64,000 nucleotides of DNA, taken from positions 124,001 through 188,000 of the forward strand of contig NZ_PZYY01000004.1 in the NCBI RefSeq assembly GCF_003047265.1. The letters run 5' to 3'. Under the pieces are notes generated by a model. It was not told the DNA's origin. It worked only from the letters and a program-made list of their open reading frames with translations, and ran no database searches. The translations under genes were made by a program, and so were the position numbers. This DNA is from Nocardioides terrigena (lineage in GTDB: Bacteria; Actinomycetota; Actinomycetes; Propionibacteriales; Nocardioidaceae). Below, piece after piece: positions 8,256 through 16,605 of this stretch; the stretch's first letter is position 1; every line of letters begins with the position of its first letter.

Positions 8256-9823
8256 GGGATCAGGACCCCCGGGTTGAGCACGCCGGTCGGGTCGAGCGAG
8301 TCCTTGACCGCCCGCAGGACCTGGACGCCGACCGGCCCGATCTCCCGGGCGAACCACGGCTTGTGGTCGGTGCCGACCGCGTGGTGGTGGGTGATCGTCG
8401 CGCCTGCGGCGATGATCGCGTCGCTCGCCGCGGCCTTGGCGGCCGCCCACTGCGCGAGCGGGTCCTCGCCCTGCCGAGCGGCGACGGTGAAGTAGAGCGA
8501 GCAGCCGGTCTCGTAGACGTGCGAGACGTGGCAGAGCACCAGCGCCCCCTCGCCGAGCGAGCCGGCGAGCGCGGCCTTGACCGCGTCGTACAGCCCCTGC
8601 CGGTGCGACCAGAACGTCGCCGTCTCGAGCGTCTCGACGAGGACACCGACGTCGAGCAGCGAGTCGCGGAGGTACGGCGCGTGGAAGCGGCCGTGCTCCC
8701 AGGCCCGGCCGGGCTCCTCCCCGAGGTCGGTCCCGCCGAGCCCGGTGAGCACCGCGGCGACCGCCGCGCGCCGGGCAGCCACGGACGCGGGCTCCCCCTC
8801 GTGGCCCACGACCATCAGGCAGCCCGCGTCGCCGCCGGCGCCGATCGAGTCGGGGTCGGCCAGGTTGATCGCCGTCTCGGTCTCGTCGGAGAGCCGGATG
8901 ACGGTGGGCAGCAGGCCGGCCTGGGCGAGGGTCCGCATCGCGTCGGAGCCGGCGGCGAAGGACGGCCAGCGCCAGCCGTCGTACACCTTCACCGCGGGGA
9001 GCCGGCGCACCCGCACCGTGACGGACGTGATCACGCCGAGGGTGCCCTCGGAGCCGAGGACGAGCTGGCGCAGGTCGGGACCGGCGGCGTCGGCGGGTGC
9101 CGAGCCGAGGGTCAGGACGCCGGACGGGGTCACCACGGTGAGCCCGACGACCAGGGCGTCGAAGCGTCCGTAGCCGGCGCTGGCCTGGCCGCTGGAGCGG
9201 GTGGCGGCGAAGCCGCCGATGGAGGCGTGCTCGAACGACTGCGGGTAGTGCCCGAGCGTCAGGCCGTGCTCGGCGAGCAGCGCCTCGGCGGCAGGACCGC
9301 GCAGGCCCGGCTCGAGGGTGGCGGTCATCGAGACGGGGTCGACGGCGACCAGCCGGTCGAGCCGCACCAGGTCGAGGCTGACCACCCCGGCGAACCCCTC
9401 CCGCCGGGCGACCAGCCCGCCCGTGACCGACGTGCCGCCGCCGAACGGCACGAGCGCGAGGTGGTGCTCGACCGCGAAGGCCACCAGCGCCTCGACCTCG
9501 GCGGCGTCCCCGGGTCGTACGACGACGTCGGGCGCGTCCGTGAGGTCCCCGGCGCGGGCGCGCAACAGGTCCGGCGTCGACTTGCCGCGGGTGCGCAGGG
9601 CACGGGTCGCGGTGTCGGTCAGCACGTGCTCGGTGCCGACGACCGCCCGCAGCCCGTCGAGCAGAGCGTCGTCCAGCGAGGGGAGCTCGCCCGCCGGGGC
9701 GACCACGGCGGAGGTGTCGCGGATCCCGCCGAACGCGAGCTCCACGAGCCCGCGGGCGGTGTCCGGCAGCGCGACGGCGGCGGCCGGGTCGCCCCAGCGC
9801 TGGGGGTGCATCTCAGACGTCAT
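8252..9823 (-). CDS. FAD-binding oxidase, alkylglycerone-phosphate-synthase-like
   Basis: A 523-residue flavoprotein of the VAO/PCMH fold. The FAD-binding part shows VVRPGDAAEVEALVAFA, then PFGGGTSVTGG (about 125-135), ASIGGFAATRSSGQASAGYG and LVLGSEGTLGVITSV; the C-terminal domain holds ITHHHAVGTDHKPW, a His-rich stretch typical of AGPS relatives. It may make or break an ether-type bond to a glycerone phosphate, or oxidise another hydroxy acid; bacterial members are rarely tested. ATG 9823 lies inside a 33-bp palindrome that also contains the divergent TetR start, so it is probably repressed by that TetR. It is homologous in position to M. tuberculosis Rv2251. Confidence 0.87.
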   Translation of the reverse strand: MTSEMHPQRWGDPAAAVALPDTARGLVELAFGGIRDTSAVVAPAGELPSLDDALLDGLRAVVGTEHVLTDTATRALRTRGKSTPDLLRARAGDLTDAPDVVVRPGDAAEVEALVAFAVEHHLALVPFGGGTSVTGGLVARREGFAGVVSLDLVRLDRLVAVDPVSMTATLEPGLRGPAAEALLAEHGLTLGHYPQSFEHASIGGFAATRSSGQASAGYGRFDALVVGLTVVTPSGVLTLGSAPADAAGPDLRQLVLGSEGTLGVITSVTVRVRRLPAVKVYDGWRWPSFAAGSDAMRTLAQAGLLPTVIRLSDETETAINLADPDSIGAGGDAGCLMVVGHEGEPASVAARRAAVAAVLTGLGGTDLGEEPGRAWEHGRFHAPYLRDSLLDVGVLVETLETATFWSHRQGLYDAVKAALAGSLGEGALVLCHVSHVYETGCSLYFTVAARQGEDPLAQWAAAKAAASDAIIAAGATITHHHAVGTDHKPWFAREIGPVGVQVLRAVKDSLDPTGVLNPGVLIP

Positions 9824-9848
9824 GCGTTACACTGTGACACATGACGTC
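9816..9848. promoter_or_regulatory. Near-perfect palindrome covering two divergent start codons (TetR operator)
   Basis: A 33-bp inverted repeat centred on 9832; 14 of 16 arm positions match. It reads GACGTCATG, then GTnACA, a central C, and the mirror image. The first bases of both divergent ATG codons (9823 minus, 9841 plus) are exactly 9 bp from the centre. Its TTACACTGTGACA core resembles TetR-family operators. TACACT at 9828-9833 is a TANNNT -10 element 7 bp before the tetR ATG, so tetR is probably leaderless and autorepressed. Confidence 0.75.
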
Positions 9849-10404
9849 ACTTCGTCACAACAGTCCCCAGGACGGCTACCTCGACGCCGCCCGCGCCCTC
9901 ATCCTCGACGTCGGTTGGCGGCGTACGACGCTCACCGAGGTCGCCCGCCGTGCGGGCGTCTCCCGGATGACCATCTACCGCACCTGGCCCGACATGGGCC
10001 GACTGCTCGGCGACCTGATGACCCGCGAGTGGGCGGGCATCGTGACGGCCGGGGATCCCGACGCCGACATCGCCGACCGCGTCCTCGACACGGTGCGCGC
10101 GCTGCGCGACAACGAGCTGTTCGTCCGGATCGTCGAGCTCGACCCCGAGCTCCTGCTGCCCTACCTGCTGCACCGGCGCGGCCGCTCGCAGGACCTCATC
10201 CTGGACCTCATCGAGGACGCCGTCCGCGCCGGCCAGGCCGACGGCACCATCCGCGCCGGGCACCCGCCAGTGATCGCCCGGTCACTGGTGCTGGCGGCCC
10301 ACGGCTTCGTGCTCAGCGGGCACACCATGGTCGACGACGACGTGACGGAGGAGGACCTCTACGCGGAGGCTCGCCTCGTCATCGCGAGGGTGCTCGCCCC
10401 GTGA
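9841..10404 (+). CDS. TetR-family transcriptional regulator
   Basis: A 187-residue repressor. The N-terminal helix-turn-helix runs over residues 15-60 (ARALILDVGWRRTTLTEVA, RAGVSRMTIYRTWPDM); the rest is the helical ligand domain. It is divergent from the flavoprotein-DAG kinase pair and overlaps glpD by GTGA, so one palindrome could control both directions. It is the positional equivalent of M. tuberculosis Rv2250c. A lipid or acyl-CoA ligand is plausible from context only. There is no Shine-Dalgarno, consistent with a leaderless message. Confidence 0.92.
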   Translation: MTSLRHNSPQDGYLDAARALILDVGWRRTTLTEVARRAGVSRMTIYRTWPDMGRLLGDLMTREWAGIVTAGDPDADIADRVLDTVRALRDNELFVRIVELDPELLLPYLLHRRGRSQDLILDLIEDAVRAGQADGTIRAGHPPVIARSLVLAAHGFVLSGHTMVDDDVTEEDLYAEARLVIARVLAP

Positions 10405-11924
10405 CCCGCATCCGCGCGGGCCTCGACGACCTGCCCGACCACGTCGACCTGGTCGTCGTCGGACTGGGCATCACCGGCGCCGGCGTGGCCCTCGACGCCG
10501 CCACCCGCGGACTGACCACGCTCGCCGTCGACGCCCACGACCTCGCGTTCGGCACGTCGCGCTGGTCGTCCAAGCTGGTCCACGGCGGCCTGCGCTACCT
10601 CGCCCACGGCCAGGTCGGCGTCGCCCACGAGAGCGCCGTCGAGCGCGGCATCCTGATGGAGGTCACCGCCCCGCACCTCACCCGTCCCCTGCCGATGCTG
10701 GTGCCGCTGATGTCCAGCGTCTCCCGCTTCCAGGCCGGCCTGACCCGCCTCGGCCTGCGGGCCGGCGACGCCCTGCGCATCTCGGCCCACACCGGCGCCG
10801 AGACCCTCCCCGCCCCCCGCCGCGTGTCGGCCACCGAGGCGCTCCGGATGGCGCCCGCGCTGCGCCGCGACGGCCTGCGCGGCGGCCTCCTGTCGTGGGA
10901 CGGCCAGCTCGAGGACGACGCCCGGCTGGTGACGACGGTCGCCCGCACCGCGGCGTCGTACGGCGCCCACGTCCGCACCCGCGCCCGGGTCACGGCCGCG
11001 ACGGGGACACGCGTCGACCTGCGTGACGAGCTGACCGGCGCGACCCGAACCGTCACGGCGGGCGCGGTCGTCAACGCCACCGGGGTGTGGGCCGGCGACC
11101 TCGCCGCCGACATCACGCTGCGCCCCAGCCGCGGCACCCACCTGGTCCTGCGCGCCGACACCCTGCCCGGACTCACCGTGGCGGTCACCGCGCCCGTGCC
11201 CGGAGAGACCAACCGCTTCGCGCTGGTGCTGCCGCAGCCCGACGGCACGGTCTACGTCGGCCTCACCGACGAGCCGGTCGACGGTCCGCTGCCCGACGTG
11301 CCGGAGCCGAGCGAGGCCGAGATCGGGTTCCTCCTCGACGTGGTGGCGGCGGCGTTCGCCCGGCCGCTGCGCCGCGAGGACGTGGTCGGGGCGTTCGCCG
11401 GGCTCCGACCCCTCCTCGACGCCGGCCCGGGGCGCACCTCCGACCTCTCCCGCGAGCACGCCGTGCTGACCGGGCCCACGGGCCTGGTGACGGTCGTCGG
11501 CGGCAAGCTCACGACGTACCGGCGGATGGCGCAGGACGCCGTCGACACCGCCGTCGCGCACGGCGACCTGACCGCAGGCCGGTGCGTCACCGCGACCACG
11601 CCGCTGCTCGGCGCGGCCCCCCGCGACGAGCTGGCCCGGCTCGAGCTGCCGGCCCGGCTCGTACGCCGCTACGGCACCGACGCCGCGCTGGTCCTGGCGA
11701 CCGCCCGACGGACCGGGCTGGGCGACGACGAGCTGCTGGCCCCGGTCTCCGACCGGGTCCCGGTCACGCTGGCCGAGCTCGTGTTCGGGGTGACCCACGA
11801 GGGCGCGGTGGACGTCGACGACCTGCTCGACCGGCGTACCCGTATCGGCCTCGTCGCCGTCGACCGTGCGGCGGCCGAGCCGCTGGCCCGGCGCGCGCTG
11901 GAACTGGCCTCCCAGCTGGTGTAG
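10401..11924 (+). CDS. glpD: Glycerol-3-phosphate dehydrogenase, FAD-dependent
   Basis: A 507-residue flavoenzyme oxidising glycerol-3-phosphate to dihydroxyacetone phosphate and passing electrons to the quinone pool. It has the Rossmann FAD motif VVVGLGITGAGVALDAA (about 18-34), SSKLVHGGLRYL, VNATGVWAG and VVGGKLTTYRRMAQDA near the C-terminal end of the FAD domain, then the GlpD C-terminal helical domain. The start is GTG 10401, overlapping the tetR stop (GTGA). With DAG kinase and the AGPS-like protein it suggests tuning of glycerol-phosphate flux into lipid. The stop codon lies in a 22-bp perfect inverted repeat. Confidence 0.93.
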   Translation: MTRIRAGLDDLPDHVDLVVVGLGITGAGVALDAATRGLTTLAVDAHDLAFGTSRWSSKLVHGGLRYLAHGQVGVAHESAVERGILMEVTAPHLTRPLPMLVPLMSSVSRFQAGLTRLGLRAGDALRISAHTGAETLPAPRRVSATEALRMAPALRRDGLRGGLLSWDGQLEDDARLVTTVARTAASYGAHVRTRARVTAATGTRVDLRDELTGATRTVTAGAVVNATGVWAGDLAADITLRPSRGTHLVLRADTLPGLTVAVTAPVPGETNRFALVLPQPDGTVYVGLTDEPVDGPLPDVPEPSEAEIGFLLDVVAAAFARPLRREDVVGAFAGLRPLLDAGPGRTSDLSREHAVLTGPTGLVTVVGGKLTTYRRMAQDAVDTAVAHGDLTAGRCVTATTPLLGAAPRDELARLELPARLVRRYGTDAALVLATARRTGLGDDELLAPVSDRVPVTLAELVFGVTHEGAVDVDDLLDRRTRIGLVAVDRAAAEPLARRALELASQLV

Positions 11925-11984
11925 TCCGTGACGAACGGACCCCTGACCCAAGGGTCCTCCGGGGGTCCGTTCGTCACGGACTAC
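11921..11984. terminator. 22-bp perfect inverted repeat between convergent genes
   Basis: The arm at 11921-11942 (GTAGTCCGTGACGAACGG...) is exactly complementary to 11963-11984, with a 20-nt loop holding its own GACCC/GGGTC pairing. The glpD TAG stop is in the left arm. There is no U-tract. It is likely a bidirectional terminator between glpD and the aldehyde dehydrogenase, though the arms are unusually long. Confidence 0.6.
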
Positions 11985-12001
11985 CCCGTAAGTGGGCGCG
12001 A

Positions 12002-13441
12002 TCAGCCGGCCGGCAGCGCGACGTAGACCGTGTCGACATACTCCTCGATGCCCTCGAAGCCACCCTCGCGCCCGAAGCCGCTCGCCTTGACACCGCCGAA
12101 CGGCGCCGCCGGGTTGGAGACCAGGCCGGTGTTGATGCCGATCATCCCGGCCTGCAGCGACTCCTGGAGGCGCATGGTGCGGGCCAGGTCCTGGGTCCAG
12201 GCGTAGGCGACAAGGCCGTACTCCGTGGCGTTGGCTGCGGCGACCGCCTCCTCCTCGGTGGTGAAGGTGGTGATCGGGGCGACCGGCCCGAAGACCTCGA
12301 CCTTGTTGATCTGCGCCTCGGCGGGCACGTCGGTGAGCACGGTCGGCGGGTAGAAGTGGCCGGGGCCCCCGGTCGCGGTGCCGCCCGTGATGACCTTCGC
12401 CCCGTCGTGCACGGCGTCGGTGACCAGCTGGGTGACCGAGTCGATGGCGTCGGAGTCGATGAGCGGCCCGACCTGCACGCCGTCGTCTTGCCCTCGGCCC
12501 ACGGTCATCGCGCCCATCCGCTCGGCGAGCGCGGCGGCGAAGCGGTCGGCCACGTCGGCGTGCACGACGAAGCGGTTGGCCGCGGTGCAGGCCTCGCCCA
12601 TGTTGCGCATCTTGGCGATCATCGCGCCGGCCACGGCCGCGTCCACGTCCGCGTCCTCGAAGACGACGAACGGCGCGTTGCCGCCGAGCTCCATCGACAC
12701 TCGCTGGAGGTTGTCGGCCGACTGGCGGACCAGGATCTTGCCGACGTCGGTGGAGCCGGTGAAGCTCACCTTGCGCAGCCGGTCGTCGGCCATCAGGGAG
12801 GAGACGACGCCCGCGGCGTCGCTGGTCGGCACCACGTTGACCACGCCGGCCGGCACCCCCACCTCGCGCAGCAGGTCGGCCAGCTTGAGCATGGTGAGCG
12901 GCGTCTGCTCGGCAGGCTTGACCACCACGGTGCACCCGGCGGCGAGCGCCGGGCCGATCTTGCGGCTGCCCATCGCGAGGGGGAAGTTCCACGGGGTCAC
13001 GAACAGGCACGGACCCACCGGACGCTTGAGGGTCAGCAGCCGGCTCTTGCCGTCGGGCGCGCTCATGAAGCGGCCGTGGATGCGCACGGCCTCCTCGGCG
13101 AACCAGCGGAAGAACTCCGCGCCGTACGCCACCTCGCCGGCGGCCTCGACCAGCGGCTTGCCCATCTCGAGGCTGATGGTCCGGGCGAACTCGTCGGTGC
13201 GCTCGATGATCAGCTCGTACGCCGCGCGCAGCAGCTCGCCGCGCTCGCGCGGGGCGGCCGCGGCCCACCCGGCCTGGGCCGCCACGGCGGCCTCGAGGGC
13301 GTCGGCGGCGTCCACCTCGCCCGCGTCGGCGACCCGCGCGAGGACGGACCCGTCGGCCGGGTCCTCCACCGCGAACCGCCGGCCGTCGTTGGCCTCTCGC
13401 CACTCTCCGTCGATGAACAACAACTCGGGCTGATCACTCAT
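12002..13441 (-). CDS. gabD: NAD(P)-dependent succinate-semialdehyde dehydrogenase
   Basis: A 479-residue aldehyde dehydrogenase. The family features are VTPWNFPLAMGSRKIGPALA, the cofactor loop SFTGSTDVGK, the general base Glu in SMELGGNAPF (about 250) and the nucleophile Cys in GEACTAANRF (about 284), followed by EVFGPVAPI. The sequence is closest in pattern to GabD-type enzymes that oxidise succinate semialdehyde to succinate; other short aldehydes are possible. ATG 13441 is chosen; no Shine-Dalgarno is evident but CACGAT lies 6 bp upstream, so the transcript may be leaderless. It stands alone between a terminator and a 395-bp intergenic region. Confidence 0.9.
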   Translation of the reverse strand: MSDQPELLFIDGEWREANDGRRFAVEDPADGSVLARVADAGEVDAADALEAAVAAQAGWAAAAPRERGELLRAAYELIIERTDEFARTISLEMGKPLVEAAGEVAYGAEFFRWFAEEAVRIHGRFMSAPDGKSRLLTLKRPVGPCLFVTPWNFPLAMGSRKIGPALAAGCTVVVKPAEQTPLTMLKLADLLREVGVPAGVVNVVPTSDAAGVVSSLMADDRLRKVSFTGSTDVGKILVRQSADNLQRVSMELGGNAPFVVFEDADVDAAVAGAMIAKMRNMGEACTAANRFVVHADVADRFAAALAERMGAMTVGRGQDDGVQVGPLIDSDAIDSVTQLVTDAVHDGAKVITGGTATGGPGHFYPPTVLTDVPAEAQINKVEVFGPVAPITTFTTEEEAVAAANATEYGLVAYAWTQDLARTMRLQESLQAGMIGINTGLVSNPAAPFGGVKASGFGREGGFEGIEEYVDTVYVALPAG

Positions 13442-13836
13442 GAATTCATCGTGCCAGACCCGCTGACGGGCGGCGTCCGGTCTGGACCGCGACGCCCCGA
13501 ATGGGCACCGGTCCTGACCAGTTTCACGATCTCGGCAAGATCGGGACACCTCGCCCCTGGGGGTGGGACAGTTCTGCCGCGAGCCCCTTGCTGACCCCAT
13601 GCAGCAAGGGGTTCGTCTGCGTCCGGACCATCCTCGCGCCGCCCCCTCACGCCACGCCCCGCCGTCGTACGCACTGGTCGGGATCCGTTCGCCAAACGGG
13701 AGGTGGAGCGGAACCCCCGACCTCACCCCCGCGACACGCGGCGAGGTGGAGCGACACGACCGATTTCGCCGTTGTCTTGGCGCCCGGATGGGGATCGGCT
13801 ACTCTTGGTGAACGGAAAGTGAACGGGAGGTGTCAC
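13442..13836. other. 395-bp intergenic region with a strong hairpin
   Basis: No convincing gene was found in either strand. The region holds CCCCTTGCTG (13584-13593) pairing perfectly with CAGCAAGGGG (13602-13611) around an 8-nt loop. The hairpin may be part of a small RNA or a 5' leader; it is not followed by a U-tract. The promoter of the downstream 47-residue protein lies at the right end. Confidence 0.45.
13777..13805 (+). promoter_or_regulatory. Candidate sigma-70-type promoter for the 47-residue protein
   Basis: TTGGCG (13777-13782), a 17-bp spacer and TACTCT (13800-13805) lie about 30 bp upstream of ATG 13837. Confidence 0.4.
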
Positions 13837-13980
13837 ATGAGGGACCACACGATGACCACGGGGACGACCGAGGGGCTCGTCTGCCACTGGGTCGCAGTCA
13901 CGGACGAGTCCGGGCGCACCCACATGGAGGCGCGCTGGGCGCCGCCGCGGATCGCCACGCGAGCGCCGCACGCCGCCTGA
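13837..13980 (+). CDS. Small conserved-looking actinobacterial protein, function unknown
   Basis: A 47-residue protein. ATG 13837 has an excellent ribosome-binding site (GGGAGG, 6-nt spacer), a candidate promoter upstream and a strong terminator downstream, so it is a real monocistronic gene. It contains CHWVAVTDESGRTHMEARW, a pattern I associate with tiny actinobacterial proteins of unknown role. It has no membrane segment, and its single Cys and several His residues could bind metal. No function is assigned. Confidence 0.7.
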   Translation: MRDHTMTTGTTEGLVCHWVAVTDESGRTHMEARWAPPRIATRAPHAA

Positions 13981-13994
13981 CGACAGTCACTCGC

Positions 13995-14033
13995 ACGAGG
14001 AGCCACCGCCCGACCGGGCCGGTGGCTCCTCGT
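13995..14033 (+). terminator. Strong hairpin terminator
   Basis: 14-bp perfect stem (13995-14008 with 14020-14033, arm ACGAGGAGCCACCG) with an 11-nt loop, followed by CGTTTC. It ends the transcript of the 47-residue protein, 14 bases after its stop. Confidence 0.8.
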
Positions 14034-14098
14034 CGTTTCGGGAGCTTCTCGAAGATTTCTGCCCTGACGGGAACAAAGCGGACCACGGTACGGTTAGA

Positions 14099-14122
14099 GT
14101 AGTTGAATCCTCTACCAACTAC
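14099..14122. promoter_or_regulatory. Inverted repeat upstream of the YceI gene
   Basis: GTAGTTG (14099-14105) and CAACTAC (14116-14122), separated by 10 bp, form a two-turn dyad resembling MarR-family operators. TAGAGT (14095-14100) overlaps its left edge as a possible -10. The ATG is 29 bp downstream. No cognate regulator gene is adjacent. Confidence 0.5.
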
Positions 14123-14150
14123 CGGCCCCGGCCGACCAAGGGAGACACCA

Positions 14151-14720
14151 ATGACTGACACCTTCGACGCCCCCACCACCGCCATCGACGACATCACCGG
14201 CGACTACACGATCGACCCCTCGCACAGCACGCTGGGCTTCGTGGCCCGCCACGCGATGGTCACCAAGGTCCGCGGCCAGTTCAACGGCTTCGAGGGCACC
14301 GCCCACGTCGACGCCACCAACCCCTCCGCTTCCCGCGTCGACCTCACCATCGACGTCGCCACCGTCGACACCCGCAGCGCCGACCGCGACGGCCACCTCA
14401 AGTCCGGCGACTTCTTCGACGCCGAGACCTACCCGACCATCCGCTTCGTCTCGACCGACGTGAAGCGCGACGGCTCCGACTGGGCCATCACCGGCGACCT
14501 CACCATCAAGGACGTCACCAAGTCCGTCACGATCGACTTCGAGGAGACCGGCTCCGCGCAGGACCCGTTCGGCAACGTCCGCGTCGGCTTCGAGGGTGCG
14601 ACCACCGTCAACCGCAAGGACTTCGGCCTCACCTGGAACGCCGCGCTCGAGACCGGCGGCGTCCTCGTCTCCGACAAGATCAAGCTCGAGTTCGACATCT
14701 CGGCGATCAAGTCCGCCTGA
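14151..14720 (+). CDS. YceI-family lipocalin-like protein
   Basis: A 189-residue YceI-domain protein, a lipocalin-like barrel that binds long polyisoprenoid chains in characterised members. Motifs include YTIDPSHSTLGFVARHAMVT near the N-terminus, the LTIDVATVDTRSADRDGHL block, SGDFFDAETYPTIRF and the closing KDFGLTW. It has no signal peptide, unlike periplasmic E. coli YceI, so it is probably cytoplasmic as in many actinobacteria. ATG 14151 has a GGGAG site. A dyad upstream suggests single-gene regulation. It is terminated by a long hairpin shared with the convergent helicase gene. Confidence 0.93.
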   Translation: MTDTFDAPTTAIDDITGDYTIDPSHSTLGFVARHAMVTKVRGQFNGFEGTAHVDATNPSASRVDLTIDVATVDTRSADRDGHLKSGDFFDAETYPTIRFVSTDVKRDGSDWAITGDLTIKDVTKSVTIDFEETGSAQDPFGNVRVGFEGATTVNRKDFGLTWNAALETGGVLVSDKIKLEFDISAIKSA

Positions 14721-14768
14721 TCTCGGCCCGTCCGTCCGCCTGACCACTCGGCGTACGGCAGAAGCACC

Positions 14769-14809
14769 CGAGCCGGCGTCCCGCACTCCACGTGCGGGTC
14801 GCCGGCTCG
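14769..14809. terminator. Bidirectional hairpin terminator
   Basis: CGAGCCGGCG (14769-14778) pairs with 14800-14809; after one T-T mismatch, CCCGCAC (14780-14786) pairs with GTGCGGG (14792-14798). The stem has 17 pairs and a 5-nt loop. It lies between the convergent yceI and helicase genes. Confidence 0.75.
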
Positions 14810-14830
14810 CTGCATGTCAGGGGCGAGAGC

Positions 14831-16597
14831 TCAGCCCTTGTGGCGCGGCTTCCGCGCCCGCTCGTCGCCACCCTCGGAGGAGCGGGGGGCGCGGGAGTCG
14901 GCACGCCGGGAGGGCGGGCCGCCGTCGAGGCGGATCTCGATGAGCTTGCCCGAGATGCGGGTGCCGGAGAGCTTGTCGAGGGTGCCGGCCGGCAGCTCGC
15001 GGGGCAGCTCGACGAGGGAGAAGTCCGGGCGGATGTCGATGTGCCCGAAGTCCCCGCGGGAGAGGCCGCCCTCGTTGGCCAGGGCGCCCACGATCTGGCG
15101 GGGCTCGACCTTGTGGCGCTTGCCGACGGCGATGCGGTACGACGCCATGTCGACGTCGGTGCGCCCGCGCGGGCGCCGCTCGGGCTTCTTGCCGCCGCCG
15201 CGCTCGGGGCGCTGCTCGCGAGTGTCGAAGGCCTTCTGCTGCGGCTCGGACGCCGGGTCGAGGACCAGCGGCTGCTCGCCGTGCATGACGGCGGCCAGGG
15301 CAGCGGCGACGTCGGCCTCCGGCACGTCGTGCTCGTTGACGTAGTGCGCGACGACGTCGCGGAAGAAGTCGAGCTTGTCGCTGCCGAGCGCCTCGGTGAT
15401 CGAGTCGTCGAAGCGGGAGAGCCGCGTCGAGTTGATGTCCTCGATGGTCGGGATCTGCATCTGGGTCAGCGGCTGGCGGGTGGCCTTCTCGATGGCCCGG
15501 AGCAGGTGCTTCTCGCGCGGGGTGACGAAGGCGATCGAGTCACCCTTGCGACCGGCGCGACCGGTGCGGCCGATGCGGTGGACGTAGGACTCGGTGTCGG
15601 TCGGGATGTCGTAGTTGACGACGTGGCTGATCCGCTCGACGTCGAGGCCACGGGCGGCCACGTCGGTGGCGACGAGGATGTCGAGCTTGCCCGACTTGAG
15701 CTGGTTGACCGTGCGCTCGCGCTGCACCTGCGGCACGTCACCGTTGATGGCCATCGCTGAGAAGCCGCGAGCCCGCAGCTTCTCGGCGAGCAGCTCGGTC
15801 TCGTTCTTGGTGCGGACGAAGACGATCATCCCCTCGAAGTTCTCGACCTCGAGGATGCGGGTGAGGGCGTCGACCTTCTGCGGGTAGGAGCAGATGAGGT
15901 AGCGCTGGGTGATGTTGGCCGCGGTGGTGGTCTTGTTCTTGACCGTGATCTCGACCGGGTCCGCGAGGTACTTCTTGGAGATGCGGCGGATCTGGGCCGG
16001 CATCGTCGCGGAGAACAGCGCGACGTGCTTCTCGGCGGGGGTGTCGGCGAGGATCGTCTCGACGTCCTCGGCGAAGCCCATCTTGAGCATCTCGTCGGCC
16101 TCGTCGAGGACGAGGAAGCGGAGCTCGGAGAGGTCGAGGGTGCCCTTCTCGAGGTGGTCCATGATCCGGCCGGGCGTGCCGACGACGACGTGCACGCCGC
16201 GCCGCAGGGCCGAGAGCTGGACGCCGTACCCCTGGCCGCCGTAGATCGGCAGCACGTGCACGCCCCTCATGTGCGCGGCGTACTTCTCGAACGCCTCGGA
16301 CACCTGGAGCGCGAGCTCACGGGTGGGCGCGAGGACGAGGGCCTGCGGGGTCTTCTGCGACAGGTCGAGCCGCGACAGGATCGGGAGCGCGAAGGCGGCC
16401 GTCTTGCCGGTGCCGGTCTGCGCGAGGCCCACCACGTGGCGGCCCTCCATCAGCGGCGGGATGGTCTGCGCCTGGATGGGCGAGGGCGACTCGTACCCCA
16501 CGTCCGCGAGCGCCTTGAGCACTGCAGGGGCGAGTCCGAGGTCGGCAAAGGACTGCTGCTCGACGTCGACAGGGGCGGGGGAAGTATCGTCAACCAC
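14831..16597 (-). CDS. deaD: DEAD-box ATP-dependent RNA helicase, DeaD/CsdA type
   Basis: A 588-residue helicase with all DEAD-box motifs: Q motif SPIQAQTIP, Walker A AQTGTGKT, PTRELALQV, TPGRI, VLDEADEM, SATMP, VATDVAARGLDV and YVHRIGRTGRAG. After the two RecA domains a DbpA-type RNA-binding fold follows (about 490-560, RIAVGKRHKVEPRQIVGALA), then a basic Arg/Lys/Gly-rich tail. It is probably a cold-responsive RNA chaperone or ribosome-assembly helicase. The start is GTG 16597. A GTTGAC direct repeat with 11-bp period overlaps the start region and may matter for control. Confidence 0.95.
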   Translation of the reverse strand: MVDDTSPAPVDVEQQSFADLGLAPAVLKALADVGYESPSPIQAQTIPPLMEGRHVVGLAQTGTGKTAAFALPILSRLDLSQKTPQALVLAPTRELALQVSEAFEKYAAHMRGVHVLPIYGGQGYGVQLSALRRGVHVVVGTPGRIMDHLEKGTLDLSELRFLVLDEADEMLKMGFAEDVETILADTPAEKHVALFSATMPAQIRRISKKYLADPVEITVKNKTTTAANITQRYLICSYPQKVDALTRILEVENFEGMIVFVRTKNETELLAEKLRARGFSAMAINGDVPQVQRERTVNQLKSGKLDILVATDVAARGLDVERISHVVNYDIPTDTESYVHRIGRTGRAGRKGDSIAFVTPREKHLLRAIEKATRQPLTQMQIPTIEDINSTRLSRFDDSITEALGSDKLDFFRDVVAHYVNEHDVPEADVAAALAAVMHGEQPLVLDPASEPQQKAFDTREQRPERGGGKKPERRPRGRTDVDMASYRIAVGKRHKVEPRQIVGALANEGGLSRGDFGHIDIRPDFSLVELPRELPAGTLDKLSGTRISGKLIEIRLDGGPPSRRADSRAPRSSEGGDERARKPRHKG

Positions 16598-16605
16598 CCG
16601 TCAAC
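16589..16605. promoter_or_regulatory. GTCAAC direct repeat, 11-bp period, over the helicase start
   Basis: GTCAAC at 16589-16594 and again at 16600-16605 (GTTGAC-N5-GTTGAC on the helicase strand). It is the same arrangement as those at 17733 and 20916. It overlaps the GTG start, so it may be coincidental coding sequence. Confidence 0.3.

Noticed and set aside
10359..13403. 1014-codon minus-strand open frame across glpD and gabD
   Set aside because: Arg/Gly-rich shadow of glpD (plus) and gabD (minus, other frame), with no domain; it crosses an obvious terminator.
13584..13611. tRNA or tRNA fragment at the hairpin
   Set aside because: One arm only; no T-loop GTTCNANNC pair, anticodon arm or CCA end can be folded around it.
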